Assembly (NCBI RefSeq): GCF_002813325.1
Contig: NZ_PHUG01000001.1
Span: 4,960,001-5,024,000 of the forward strand
Direction of reading: 5' to 3'
DNA from: Janthinobacterium sp. 64
GTDB taxonomy: Bacteria > Pseudomonadota > Gammaproteobacteria > Burkholderiales > Burkholderiaceae_D
DNA length: 64,000 nucleotides
Position numbers and translations under genes: made by a program. Below, one piece after another: positions 44,959-54,575 of the stretch (within the stretch, counting starts at the first letter, position 1; each line of letters starts with the position of its first letter). The notes beneath the pieces are model-generated. The model had not been told where the DNA came from, ran no database searches, and was given only the letters and a program-made list of their open reading frames with translations.

Positions 44959-45765
44959 ATGCGGCGTCACACGACATCCGATGTTCCATTGCATTACCTC
45001 GACCTCGATCCCGGCACTGAGACAGGGCAGGGCGAGCCTGTGTTTCTGCTGCACGGCCTCGGTTCTTGCGCCGAAGACTGGCGCCCGCAAGTCGACGCCC
45101 TCGGCAGCACCTTTCGCCTGATCGTGCCCGACCTGCGCGGCCATGGTGCCAGTCCCGCACCGGGCGGCGACTGGCAGATCGGCGACTTCGCCAACGACCT
45201 TTTCAACCTGATGGACCAGCTCGACGTGCCGCGCGCGCACATCGTCGGCTTTTCCCTGGGCGGCATGGTGGGCCTGGAAATGGCCAACCGCGCGCCCGGC
45301 CGGGTGGCCAGTTTATGTCTGATCAACTCGCAGCCGTTTCAGGGCCGCAAGCCGGCGTCGTTGCTGTTTGCCTACTGGCTGCGGCGCACGGTGATCGCCA
45401 CTTTCGGCTTGAAAGCCATGGGCAAGATCATCGGCAAGAAGCTGTTTCCCGATCCGCCCCAGCAAGCGCTGGTCGAGCGCTTCGCCACGCAAATGGCAGG
45501 CATGGACAAGCGCGCCTACCTGGCCGCGCTGGACGCCATTTTCCACTGGAATATCGACATTCATTTCCAGACCCTGGCCATGCCCGTCTTCATCATGGCG
45601 GCCGATCAGGATTACACGCCCGTCGCCAGCAAGCGGGCCTTTGCCGCACAGTTTCAGCAGTGCGAGTTCGAGATCATCGCGAACTCGCGCCATGCCACGC
45701 CCCTGGACCAGGCGCAGCGTGTGAATACCTTGTTGCAGTCCTTCCTCGCCACACATTCAAAATAA
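44959..45765 (+). CDS. Alpha/beta-fold hydrolase
   Basis: The 268-residue protein has the oxyanion-loop motif FLLHGLGSCAEDW, the DLRGHGAS segment and the nucleophile elbow GFSLGGMVG, whose Ser is catalytic. The likely acid is in AADQDYTPV and the His in ANSRHATPL. It has no signal peptide, so it acts in the cytoplasm. The substrate is an ester, lactone or similar compound that cannot be specified. AAGGAG lies upstream of ATG 44959. Confidence 0.9.
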   Translation: MRRHTTSDVPLHYLDLDPGTETGQGEPVFLLHGLGSCAEDWRPQVDALGSTFRLIVPDLRGHGASPAPGGDWQIGDFANDLFNLMDQLDVPRAHIVGFSLGGMVGLEMANRAPGRVASLCLINSQPFQGRKPASLLFAYWLRRTVIATFGLKAMGKIIGKKLFPDPPQQALVERFATQMAGMDKRAYLAALDAIFHWNIDIHFQTLAMPVFIMAADQDYTPVASKRAFAAQFQQCEFEIIANSRHATPLDQAQRVNTLLQSFLATHSK

Positions 45766-45913
45766 ACAGGCCACTCGCCGCACGGGACGAGGGCCGGGAA
45801 ACAGTCATCGCAGGGCAGGTGCTCGCATTGCGCGCGCCGGTACCGTGACGTCTTGCGAATCTGCAAACCGGCCGTCTTCCCTGGTGGTAAGCAAGCCTGA
45901 CATTGGAGACGCT

Positions 45914-48118
45914 ATGAAACTTGCTTTGAAATTGATGCCCGCCGCCCTCGCCGTTGCCGGCGCTTTTGCCACCCAGGCCCAGGCGCAGGAAGCCATCCCG
46001 GCTACTGCTGCCAGCGCCCAGGAAGCCAGCGATGCGAAAGAGCGCATGGAAACCGTGACGGTCTCCGCCCGCCGCCGCGAAGAGCGCCTGCAGGACGTGC
46101 CGCTGGCCGTCACGGCGTTTTCCGCCAAGGCCCTGGAACGGGCGAATATCCAGAACCTGGCCGACTTGCAGGAGCGCGTGCCGAACCTGACCGTGTACGC
46201 CTCGCGCGGCACGAATACCACCCTGACGGCGTTTATCCGCGGCGTGGGCCAGGCCGACCCCGTCTGGGGCGTGGACCCGGGCGTGGGCATTTATTTCGAC
46301 GACGTCTACATGGCCAGGCCGCAAGGCGCGCTGCTCGACGTGTTCGACGTGCAGCGCATCGAAGTGCTGCGCGGCCCGCAAGGGACCCTGTACGGCAAGA
46401 ACACCATCGGCGGCGCCATCAAGTACATTTCGCGCCCCTTGGCGAAGGAAAACGGCGCCTCGGCGGAAGTGGGTATCGGCAACTACAACCAGCGCAACTT
46501 CAAGGCCGCCTTCAACCTGGCCAACGAGAGCGGCACCTGGCGCGCGCGCCTGGCCGCTGCCAAGCTGGACCGCGACGGTTTCGGCCGCAACACTTTCAAT
46601 GGCGAACAGGTCAGCGACCAGGACAGCACTGCCGCGCGCCTGTCCGTCGGCTATTTTCCGCAAGATATTCCGCTTACCGTCGTGCTGAGCCTGGACGCCA
46701 CGGACGACAAATCGGGCGTGCGCGGCTTCCAGCGCATGGGCGTGAGCGCCTTTGACCCGCTCAAGCGGCCCGCCAGCAAGGATGCGTACGACATCCAGAG
46801 CGGCATGCCAGGAAACAATTTCACGCATAACCGGGGCGGCTCGCTGGTGGCCAATTACACCTTGTCGGACGACTGGTCCGTGAAAGTGATCGGCGCCAAG
46901 CGGCGCAGCACGTCCGAGCAAACCATCGACTTCGACGGCTTGCCGCAACCGATTGCCGACGTGTTCGGCGACTCGCGCGACGAGCAGAAAAGCCTGGAAT
47001 TGCAGGCCTCGTACAGCGGCGACTATGGCGCCGGCGTGATCGGCCTGTACCGCTTCGAAGGCACGGCCGGCGGCGGCATTTACAACAACTTTCTGGGACG
47101 CCAGTTCACGGCCGCCGTCAGCACGGTGGAGACGGACAGCACGGCGCTGTACACGGACTGGACCTGGCCGCTGGGCAAGGTGTGGAGCATCAATGCGGGC
47201 TTGCGCCACACGCGCGAGGAAAAGCGCGCCATCGTGCTCAACCGTGCTTTTGCCGACGTGGGCTTTACGCGGCCCATCCAGACGGCAGCCGACTTCGACA
47301 AGTCTTTGTCCGTCAGCAATACCTCGCCGAAAATCTCCGTGCGCTACGAAGCGTCGAAGACGACGAATTTCTACAGCAACCTGTCGCGCGGTTTCAAGTC
47401 GGGTGGCTACAACGTGCGCGCCAACAACCTGGTGGTGCCCGATTCCGCGCGCCCGTACAAGGATGAAAAACTCGATGCGCTGGAAGTGGGCATGAAATAC
47501 GCGGCGCCCGACGATACCTTCGACGCCAACGTGGCCCTGTTTTACAACCGCTACAAGGATATCCAGTTGTCGGTGTTCACCAGCTACGTGCAGCCGGGTG
47601 GCGTGCCGGGCTTCTATGGCGACTTCACGAATGCGGGCAAGGCGACCGTGAAAGGCGCGGAATTCGAATTCTCGTGGCGGCCGAACCGCCAGTGGGAAGT
47701 CAACGGTTTCCTCGCCTTGCTGAGCGCCGGCTATGACGAGTTCATGAGCGGTGGCAAGAACATTGCGGCTACGCAAAAGTTCAGCAATACGCCAGCCCGG
47801 CAAGTGGGTTTGAACCTGACGCGCACGGACCGCGACGTCTTCGGCGGCGCCTTGCGCAGCATGGTCGGCTATGGCTACCGCAGCAAGGTCTACCCGACCA
47901 CGGACTTGAGCGAAACCCTGGCGCAGGGCGGCTACAGCATCTGGACGGCCGGCGTCGTGTGGGAAGCGCCGAAGAACTGGACCTTCAGTCTGCACGGCAG
48001 CAACCTGGGCAACAAGCGCTACCGCACGGATGGCTACAACATTCCGGCCGTGTTCATCCTCGACGGTTTCTACGGCCCGCCGCGCCAGATCATCGCCAAG
48101 GCTGGCTACAAATTCTAA
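45914..48118 (+). CDS. TonB-dependent receptor
   Basis: The 734-residue outer-membrane transporter has a signal peptide (LMPAALAVAGAFATQAQAQ), a TonB-box-like METVTVSARRREERLQDVPLAVTAFS and the plug motifs LADLQERVPNLTVYAS and VFDVQRIEVLRGPQGTLYGKNTIGGAI. The beta-barrel ends in an aromatic residue (IIAKAGYKF). This VTVSARRREE...LQDVP type is common among receptors for complex carbon sources in Gram-negative bacteria. The ligand is unknown. ATG 45914 follows TTGGAGAC. The next gene encodes an exported esterase that may work with it. Confidence 0.92.
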   Translation: MKLALKLMPAALAVAGAFATQAQAQEAIPATAASAQEASDAKERMETVTVSARRREERLQDVPLAVTAFSAKALERANIQNLADLQERVPNLTVYASRGTNTTLTAFIRGVGQADPVWGVDPGVGIYFDDVYMARPQGALLDVFDVQRIEVLRGPQGTLYGKNTIGGAIKYISRPLAKENGASAEVGIGNYNQRNFKAAFNLANESGTWRARLAAAKLDRDGFGRNTFNGEQVSDQDSTAARLSVGYFPQDIPLTVVLSLDATDDKSGVRGFQRMGVSAFDPLKRPASKDAYDIQSGMPGNNFTHNRGGSLVANYTLSDDWSVKVIGAKRRSTSEQTIDFDGLPQPIADVFGDSRDEQKSLELQASYSGDYGAGVIGLYRFEGTAGGGIYNNFLGRQFTAAVSTVETDSTALYTDWTWPLGKVWSINAGLRHTREEKRAIVLNRAFADVGFTRPIQTAADFDKSLSVSNTSPKISVRYEASKTTNFYSNLSRGFKSGGYNVRANNLVVPDSARPYKDEKLDALEVGMKYAAPDDTFDANVALFYNRYKDIQLSVFTSYVQPGGVPGFYGDFTNAGKATVKGAEFEFSWRPNRQWEVNGFLALLSAGYDEFMSGGKNIAATQKFSNTPARQVGLNLTRTDRDVFGGALRSMVGYGYRSKVYPTTDLSETLAQGGYSIWTAGVVWEAPKNWTFSLHGSNLGNKRYRTDGYNIPAVFILDGFYGPPRQIIAKAGYKF

Positions 48119-48133
48119 AAGCTTGTTGAAGTG

Positions 48134-48157
48134 CCAGCCTGGTGAGCGCCAGGCTGG
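48134..48157 (+). terminator. Hairpin after the TonB-dependent receptor
   Basis: CCAGCCTGG pairs perfectly with CCAGGCTGG around TGAGCG and is followed by TTCGTTGT, a weak T-tract. Confidence 0.6.
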
Positions 48158-48202
48158 TTCGTTGTCGCTGTTTTCGTGGTGAATAATAATCAGGAGACTG
48201 GC

Positions 48203-49198
48203 ATGGCACATCTGCATCAGCAACTGCGTCACTTCTTATCCGCAATCATCGCCGCCTGCGGCTTGCTGGCTGCACTGCCGGCCTTTGCTGGCCAGTGGGA
48301 TTTCGGCCTGTACGCGAGCCTGTGGGGTTCGCGTGAATACCAGGTCTGGCTACCGAGCAATTACAATCCGAACACGCCGCTGCCCGTGGTACTGATGCTG
48401 CACGGCTGCGGTTCCGAGCCCAACAGTATGGCCGCCGTCAGCCGCTACAACCAGCTGGCCGACAGCGAGAATTTCATCGTCGTCTATCCGCGCCAGAACG
48501 CCACGGCCAACCCCATGCGCTGCTGGAATTTCATGTTGCCGCTGAATCAGGAGCGGGGTACGGGCGAGCCGGCCGTGCTGATGGGTATCTTGAACAAGGT
48601 CAAGAACAAGTATGCGGTGCAGGACAGCCGCGTGTACGTGACGGGCATCTCGGCGGGCGGCGCCATGGCCTCCATCATGGCCGCCTGTTATTCCGACGTG
48701 TTCGCTGCCGTGATGGTGCATTCGGGCGGCATGTACAAGGGCGCCATCGGCATGCTCACGGCCGCCGATTCGCTGTTCAACGGCAGCGCGTTCGATCCGA
48801 AAGTGCGCGGCAAGGATGCCTGGCGCTGCTCCGGTTCGCCGCGTCGGCTGATGCCGACGATGGTGTTCCACGGTACTTCCGACATCGTCGTCAACCCCGT
48901 CAACGGCGAGCAAACCATCGAGCAATTCCTGCAGACCAGCGATGTTGGCGACGATGGCCTCGACAATGACAGCGTGCGCTACCGTGCCGACAGCATCGTG
49001 CGCCAGACGGTGCCCTACGGCCGCAGTTACTCCATCGACACGTATCTGCACAACGGCGCCGTCATCGCGCAAAAATACACGGTCGAAGGCATGAACCACG
49101 CGTGGAGCGGCGGCCCTCCCGGCTGGCCCTTCAGCGATGAGCTGGGCCCGGACGCCACCGTGATCAGCTGGAATTTCTTCAAGCATTACCAGCGCTGA
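48203..49198 (+). CDS. PHB depolymerase-family esterase, secreted
   Basis: The 331-residue exported protein has a signal peptide (FLSAIIAACGLLAALPAFA). The catalytic domain shows PVVLMLHGCGSEPNSMAAVSRYNQLADSENFIVVYPRQ, the lipase box GISAGGAMA with the nucleophile Ser, the Asp in FHGTSDIVV and the His in EGMNHAWSGG. This matches the extracellular PHB depolymerase / feruloyl-esterase group of alpha/beta hydrolases. No substrate-binding domain is attached, so short-chain polyester or phenolic esters are both possible. Confidence 0.9.
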   Translation: MAHLHQQLRHFLSAIIAACGLLAALPAFAGQWDFGLYASLWGSREYQVWLPSNYNPNTPLPVVLMLHGCGSEPNSMAAVSRYNQLADSENFIVVYPRQNATANPMRCWNFMLPLNQERGTGEPAVLMGILNKVKNKYAVQDSRVYVTGISAGGAMASIMAACYSDVFAAVMVHSGGMYKGAIGMLTAADSLFNGSAFDPKVRGKDAWRCSGSPRRLMPTMVFHGTSDIVVNPVNGEQTIEQFLQTSDVGDDGLDNDSVRYRADSIVRQTVPYGRSYSIDTYLHNGAVIAQKYTVEGMNHAWSGGPPGWPFSDELGPDATVISWNFFKHYQR

Positions 49199-49226
49199 TG
49201 GCGTGAGGAAGTTGCAGCTTGGATAG

Positions 49227-49249
49227 TGGGGCGCAGCGATTGCGCCCCA
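49227..49249 (+). terminator. Hairpin after the PHB-depolymerase-like gene
   Basis: TGGGGCGCA pairs with TGCGCCCCA (9 bp, 5-nt loop), followed by TTGTGCT. It separates the esterase from the type VI module. Confidence 0.55.
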
Positions 49250-49411
49250 TTGTGCTGCTCAAGGCCCGCCCTGCTGGCCAAGCGGAAAAGGTTGATGGAA
49301 GTAGTGGGAACCTTGGCGGATTCTTACTAAATATCAAGTATTTCCCTGCCATCCCATGGCATTGTCGGTTCTCCAGCTTGATTCGATGCAAGTGCGAACG
49401 AGGAGAATACC

Positions 49412-52207
49412 ATGGACGGTGACGAGTCGATATCGGGTGCCGAGCGACCGCTGCGCCTGCGCCTGGGTGTTTCGCCCAAGGTGCCTGCCGGCGTGCTGAT
49501 ACCGCAGCGTATCGCCGGCAGCGAGGCCATCTGTGGCGGCATCGAATACCGCATCTTGTGTGTCTCGACGCATGCCGACTTGCCGCTCAGTAGTTTGATT
49601 GCCTTGCCCGCGGCACTCGATATCGTCACCGACCAAGGCCAGCTGCGCAGCATCTGCGGCATCGTCACGCAAGCCAGTGCAGGTGACAGCGATGGCGCGC
49701 TGGCCAGCTACCAGCTGGTGCTGACGGACGCCTTCGCCATCATGGAAAAACGCTGCAATACGCGTGTCTTCCGGCGCCTGACGGATATCGAGATCGTCAA
49801 GACCTTGCTCGATGAATGGATACGCAGCAATACCGTGCTGGCGCATGCCTTCCAGTATGCGTTTGCCGATTTCTTTGAGGCGCAGACGTATCCGCAGCGC
49901 GAGTTTGTCATGCAGCATAATGAGTCCGATGCAGCCTTCGTGCGGCGCCTGCTCAAGCGCAGCGGCGTCGCCTGGTTTTTTCGTGCCGAGGGCAATACGG
50001 ATGCACATGCCGAACCGGCGCACACGCTGGTGCTGTTCAACCACGCCGATGGCTTGCGAAAGAACGTGGCCGATACCGTGCGCTATCACGCGGACCGCGC
50101 GACGGAACAGCGTGACACCCTGACGTCGTGGAACGAAGTGCGCAAGCTGCAGGCGGGCAAGGTGACGCGCCATAGCTGGAACGAGGAACATCCGCGCGCG
50201 CGGCCATTCATGACCGCCGATGCCTTGGGGCAGGGGCAGCAGGGCATGCATGGCAATGCCATTGCCGCCACTCTTGATGATTATCGTGTGCTGCCGCCGC
50301 GCGCGGGCATGGATCATGATGCCTTGTGTCAGCTGGGCATGCTGGCCATGCAGCAGCACGATTACGAGAGCCATTGCTTCCATGCCGAAGGCAGCGTACG
50401 CGACCTGTGTCCGGGTGAATATTTTACGCTGGCCGAGCATCCGGACGTTGACGCCTTGCCAGCGGCCGCGCGCGATTTTGTCGTCACGTCGCTGCACGTG
50501 GCGGCGCAAAATAATTTACCCAGGGAGCTGGCCGCCCGGGTGGCACGCCTGTTTGCGCGCAACCGCTGGCTGGCCGATGACGCATCGCTGCCGCAGCGCG
50601 AACTGGCGGCTGCCGTGGACGGTGGCCCCTTGCGCATGCATATCGAACTGACGGCAGTGCGGCGCGGCGTGGCCATCGTGCCGGCCTACGACACGCGCAG
50701 TGATTTGCCGCCAGTTCCCATGCAAAGCGCCATGGTGGTGGGGCCGGCGAATGAGGAAGTCCATTGCGACGCGATGGGCCGGGTCAAGGTGCGCTTTCCC
50801 GCCACGCGCAAGCTGGACCATGAGCATGCAGGCGGCACGGGCGCCTCCGACACAGATGCCGATTCGGCCTGGGTGCGGGTCGCGTCGAGCTGGGCGGGAA
50901 ACGGACCTGGCAGCATGCAGCAATGCGGCTACCTGGGCTTGCCCCGCGTGGGCAGCGAAGTCCTGCTGGCCTTTCTTGGAGGCGATCCGGACCGGCCCAT
51001 CATCGTGGGACAGTTGTACAACCATAATGCGCAGCCGGTTGCCTTGAGCAAGGTGGGCGACCTGCCCGGCAACCGTTATTTGTCCGGCATCAAGAGCCGC
51101 GAGATCAAGGGCTCGCGTGGCAACCAGCTGCGCTTTGACGATGTGCATGGGCAAATCAACGCCCAGCTTGCCAGCGACCATGGTTCTACCCAGCTCAACC
51201 TGGGCTGGCTGACGCAGGACCGGCGCAATGGCCAAGGCGAGGCGCGCGGCGAGGGCGCCGAGCTGCGCACCGATGAGCAACTGGCCATGCGGGCGGGCAA
51301 GGGCATGCTGATTTCGGCCTGGAAGCGCCTGAACGGCGAGGGTAGCCACATGGCGCGCAGCGAATATCTGGGCCTGATGGAAAACTGCCTGGAATTGTTT
51401 CGCTCGCTGGGCAGCTATGCTGCCACGCATCAGGGGCTGGAGCACGCGGACGAAGCGCAGCAGGAATTGCAGCACAGCTTGAAAGGCTGGGAAGGCGGCA
51501 GCAATACGCAGCCCCGTGCCGAACTGGGCGGTGCGGCGGCGATTGCTGTCACGGCGCCCGCCGGCATCAGCTTTGCCAGTTCGAAGGCCATCGTCAGCTA
51601 TGCCGTCAGCAATATCGATACCGTGGCGCAGCAGCACCTGCAAGCGGTGGCAGGCCAGCGCTACAGCGTGAATGCGGGCAAGGGCATCTCGCTGTTTGCC
51701 CATGCGGATGGCATCCGCGCCATCGCCCATCATGGCAAGTTCCTGCTGCAAAGCCAGCATGACGACATGGACCTTAACGCGGCGAAAAACCTGAAGCTCA
51801 CCGCCAGCGAAGGCAAGCTGACGGGCATGGCCGATGAAATCGTGTTGATCTCCAAGCACGGCGCTTTCATCCGCATCGCCGACGGCATCACCTTCGGCAG
51901 CAAGTCGCCGCTGAACTTCAATGCGCCCAATTTCATCTTCAATGACCCGCAAAGCATGGAGGTGCAATTGCCAAGCTTTGCCGAGGGCAAGGCCGACCAG
52001 CAATTCATCTTTCAATATGAAGGCGACGACAGCGCCGTCGATGGCGTGCCGCAACAACCGCAGTTGGCACCGCAGGCGCACTTTGCCGTGAAGCTGGGCG
52101 ATGGCTCGTCGGCCAATGGGCGCAGCGATGGAGGCGGCAAGACGGATGTGCTGGAGCGCGCAGCGATGCACCTGGCCGCCATCGAAGTGTTCAACAACAA
52201 GGATTGA
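49412..52207 (+). CDS. Type VI secretion tip protein VgrG
   Basis: VgrG trimers form the puncturing spike of the type VI machine and carry effectors. The 931-residue protein has the gp27-like hub (FVMQHNESDAAFVRRLLKRSGVAWFF), the OB-fold gp5-like part (MQSAMVVGPANEEVHCDAMGRVKVRFPATRK; SWAGNGPGSMQ; PRVGSEVLLAFLGGDPDRPIIVGQLYN) and a DUF2345-like extension (KGMLISAW...KNLKLTASEG). The C-terminal ~60 residues are low in complexity and may dock the effector. GAGGAGAATACC gives a strong ribosome binding site. No tss core genes are in the window, so this is an orphan module. Confidence 0.95.
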   Translation: MDGDESISGAERPLRLRLGVSPKVPAGVLIPQRIAGSEAICGGIEYRILCVSTHADLPLSSLIALPAALDIVTDQGQLRSICGIVTQASAGDSDGALASYQLVLTDAFAIMEKRCNTRVFRRLTDIEIVKTLLDEWIRSNTVLAHAFQYAFADFFEAQTYPQREFVMQHNESDAAFVRRLLKRSGVAWFFRAEGNTDAHAEPAHTLVLFNHADGLRKNVADTVRYHADRATEQRDTLTSWNEVRKLQAGKVTRHSWNEEHPRARPFMTADALGQGQQGMHGNAIAATLDDYRVLPPRAGMDHDALCQLGMLAMQQHDYESHCFHAEGSVRDLCPGEYFTLAEHPDVDALPAAARDFVVTSLHVAAQNNLPRELAARVARLFARNRWLADDASLPQRELAAAVDGGPLRMHIELTAVRRGVAIVPAYDTRSDLPPVPMQSAMVVGPANEEVHCDAMGRVKVRFPATRKLDHEHAGGTGASDTDADSAWVRVASSWAGNGPGSMQQCGYLGLPRVGSEVLLAFLGGDPDRPIIVGQLYNHNAQPVALSKVGDLPGNRYLSGIKSREIKGSRGNQLRFDDVHGQINAQLASDHGSTQLNLGWLTQDRRNGQGEARGEGAELRTDEQLAMRAGKGMLISAWKRLNGEGSHMARSEYLGLMENCLELFRSLGSYAATHQGLEHADEAQQELQHSLKGWEGGSNTQPRAELGGAAAIAVTAPAGISFASSKAIVSYAVSNIDTVAQQHLQAVAGQRYSVNAGKGISLFAHADGIRAIAHHGKFLLQSQHDDMDLNAAKNLKLTASEGKLTGMADEIVLISKHGAFIRIADGITFGSKSPLNFNAPNFIFNDPQSMEVQLPSFAEGKADQQFIFQYEGDDSAVDGVPQQPQLAPQAHFAVKLGDGSSANGRSDGGGKTDVLERAAMHLAAIEVFNNKD

Positions 52208-52225
52208 TGACGCCAGGAGAGTGCG

Positions 52226-54517
52226 ATGGGCAGCTATCCGAAAGTACCGTACGTGGTGGGCGAGGAAGTGGCACTCCTGCATTGCGAACGCAGCGTGTGC
52301 AAGAAGGTCAAGATACGCCGCAACCTGCCGGGCAATATCATCGTCATCCATGGCGTCAACGATGTGGGCGTCAGCTACAAGGCGGTGGAGCATGGCTTGT
52401 GCGAGGGCTTGACGAAAAGGCTGGGACGCGGCTTTACGCCAGCTTCTTACCGCATGCCTGTGGCAGCGGACAAGGACAAGCTGGAAGATGACCCCGATGC
52501 CGTTTTCTTCAAGCGCACGATCGCCAAGGACACCAACAGCCCCGTGATTCCCTTCTATTGGGGCTACCGCGAAGTTGAAGGTAAGACGACTACCATCCAT
52601 GGTCAGTTCGTTGACCGTTACGGCAACCGGCTGGACAAGGATCTGTCCAAGGAAGGTGGGCCGTTTGGCAACGCCACCAGCAGCTTGCCCGACATGTGGC
52701 GTCCGGGCATGTATGCGCCTGCGGACCCCATGGGCGATGCCTTGAGGCCACTGAAAACGGCGCCCGGACGCATGTATATGGTGCTGGCGGCGCAGCGGCT
52801 GGCCGCACTGATTTCCATGATCCGCGATTACGACGCGGATGATACCGTCAGCATCGTTGCGCACAGCCAGGGCTGCCTGCTGTCGCTGCTGGCGCAAGCC
52901 ATGCTGATGGAGAAAGGGTTGGCGCCAGCCGATAATTTGATACTCACGCATCCGCCGTACAGCCTGGTGGATAGCCTGCCTCTGTTGATGCGAGGTGCTG
53001 CCTGGTTCGATGGCGGTGAGGATGCGGCGATGAAGCCCTATTACCATTTGCTCAGTGGTGCGCAGACCATGGGAGCGCGCCTGAAGACATTGGTGAACAT
53101 AGTTTCCGGCGTGGCGAAGGGCAACGGCCAGGCTTGCCAGCCGCCGTTTGCCGAGCTGAAGAAGGACGAACATCGCGGCATGGTTGGCAGCCGCTGGCAG
53201 AGCGCCGAAGACCGCGACAACCGCCGCAAGGTTTATCTGTATTTTTGTCCTGAAGACATGACGGTGGCGCTCGATAACATCCAGGGCATAGGGTGGGATG
53301 GCGTGCCCGATCATGCATTGGGAAGTGAATTGGTGGAAGAAGAGGAGACATCCAGTCTTGATGGGTACAGTATTTCCTCCGGTCATACCAAGATGGTGGA
53401 ACACAAGCAGGTACGCGGCGCTCTGGTGGAACTGGGTGGCAGATTTTATCAGCGGGTATTCAGCAACAAGATCCGGCTGGATCCAGCCACGGGAAAGACC
53501 ACGGTGTCGTTGGTAGGCAAGCCGCCACCGTTTGACTTTCCGTTGCGCCTGTCGACGGAAACGGAGCAATCGCACGTGGAGGTTTCTCTGCGAAAACACC
53601 GCGCACAACATCAAGCGGTGGCCTGGCCTGTCAATACCCGGTTGAGCAAGATGGAGCAGCGCAATGGCATTCGTACCATCACGGGCGAAGCATTGAAGCT
53701 GCCCGTAGCCGCCGACTTGCGCGGCACATCGCAAATCGATCCGGAGAATATCCCGGCTACGTCCATGATGAGAAATCGTCCTGTTGCCGATCAGGGACCA
53801 GCGGAAGAAGTCGATCCTTGCGATGCGTCAGTGGCACCGACCAGCGGGAGCGGCATGCAGCTACGCAGCGAATTTCGTCCTGATCCTGGCGGTTATCAAA
53901 AGTTTCCCGAACGGGCAGAATACCTGAGTTTACGAGAGCTGGCATTGATGACGGCAAGCTACAACAAGGAAAAAGGACTGGACGTGAAAGACAAGCTGGA
54001 TCAACGCGAAATTGTCTCGGCGCAACGCTACCCTGACAGCAATGTCGTGGCGAAAATTCAGGAAAGCCCGAACGAGGCGCGCTTGCGCTGGCAGCGGGAA
54101 GTCAGTGCCAAGTCTTTCCACAGTTCCATTATCGGTAGCGCAAAAAATCATAGCCAGGTGACCGCGTATGACGTGGCGATTGGCAGCGGCAAGGCGTCGT
54201 CGGATCCGCAGTTTTATGCGTATCTGTGCGCGGTGGCGGATTGGCGGGTGAAGATTCTGAAGAAAGGTGAGCAACCGAGAGACGGAATACTATTAATGCA
54301 TCGATTTCGTGCTTTGTATTCTTCTTATCTGGATGTTGAGCCAGCATGGCGGCAATCCATTATTGAAGGAAATATTGGCTATTACAACAGCGGAAGTTTA
54401 CCTGCAGGACTTCCATTGCTGTCGGGCGCCTTATGGAAGATTGTCGTATCGCAAACAAAAAATATGAAAGTAGTGGCTGAAGAAAAGGTAAGTAGCGTGT
54501 CCAAGACGCATCGATAA
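52226..54517 (+). CDS. Type VI lipase effector, Tle3-like (DUF3274)
   Basis: The 763-residue protein has an alpha/beta hydrolase domain with IIVIHGVNDVGVSYKAVEHG near the N-terminus and the nucleophile elbow VSIVAHSQGCLLSLLA (Ser214). The long C-terminal half matches DUF3274-type sequence (LMTASYNKEKGLDVKDKLDQREIVSAQRYPDSNVVAKIQ). This is the Tle3 family of phospholipases injected into the periplasm of rival cells. It lies 18 bp after vgrG and 58 bp before a Tla3-like gene, the same partners as in the Pseudomonas Tle3 system. Confidence 0.9.
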   Translation: MGSYPKVPYVVGEEVALLHCERSVCKKVKIRRNLPGNIIVIHGVNDVGVSYKAVEHGLCEGLTKRLGRGFTPASYRMPVAADKDKLEDDPDAVFFKRTIAKDTNSPVIPFYWGYREVEGKTTTIHGQFVDRYGNRLDKDLSKEGGPFGNATSSLPDMWRPGMYAPADPMGDALRPLKTAPGRMYMVLAAQRLAALISMIRDYDADDTVSIVAHSQGCLLSLLAQAMLMEKGLAPADNLILTHPPYSLVDSLPLLMRGAAWFDGGEDAAMKPYYHLLSGAQTMGARLKTLVNIVSGVAKGNGQACQPPFAELKKDEHRGMVGSRWQSAEDRDNRRKVYLYFCPEDMTVALDNIQGIGWDGVPDHALGSELVEEEETSSLDGYSISSGHTKMVEHKQVRGALVELGGRFYQRVFSNKIRLDPATGKTTVSLVGKPPPFDFPLRLSTETEQSHVEVSLRKHRAQHQAVAWPVNTRLSKMEQRNGIRTITGEALKLPVAADLRGTSQIDPENIPATSMMRNRPVADQGPAEEVDPCDASVAPTSGSGMQLRSEFRPDPGGYQKFPERAEYLSLRELALMTASYNKEKGLDVKDKLDQREIVSAQRYPDSNVVAKIQESPNEARLRWQREVSAKSFHSSIIGSAKNHSQVTAYDVAIGSGKASSDPQFYAYLCAVADWRVKILKKGEQPRDGILLMHRFRALYSSYLDVEPAWRQSIIEGNIGYYNSGSLPAGLPLLSGALWKIVVSQTKNMKVVAEEKVSSVSKTHR

Positions 54518-54575
54518 CAGCTTACTTGGACTGATTGTGCATCCTTCGGAATTGCAGACCTAAAAGGTGAGAACT

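Noticed and set aside
45674..48232. An 852-residue minus-strand ORF opposite the TonB-dependent receptor
   Set aside because: It is an antisense shadow of a receptor gene with clear signal peptide, plug and barrel features.
50516..53734. A 1,072-residue minus-strand ORF opposite vgrG and the lipase gene
   Set aside because: It is an antisense shadow caused by high GC. The plus strand encodes recognisable VgrG and Tle3 families, while the minus product is His/Arg/Gln-rich with no domain.
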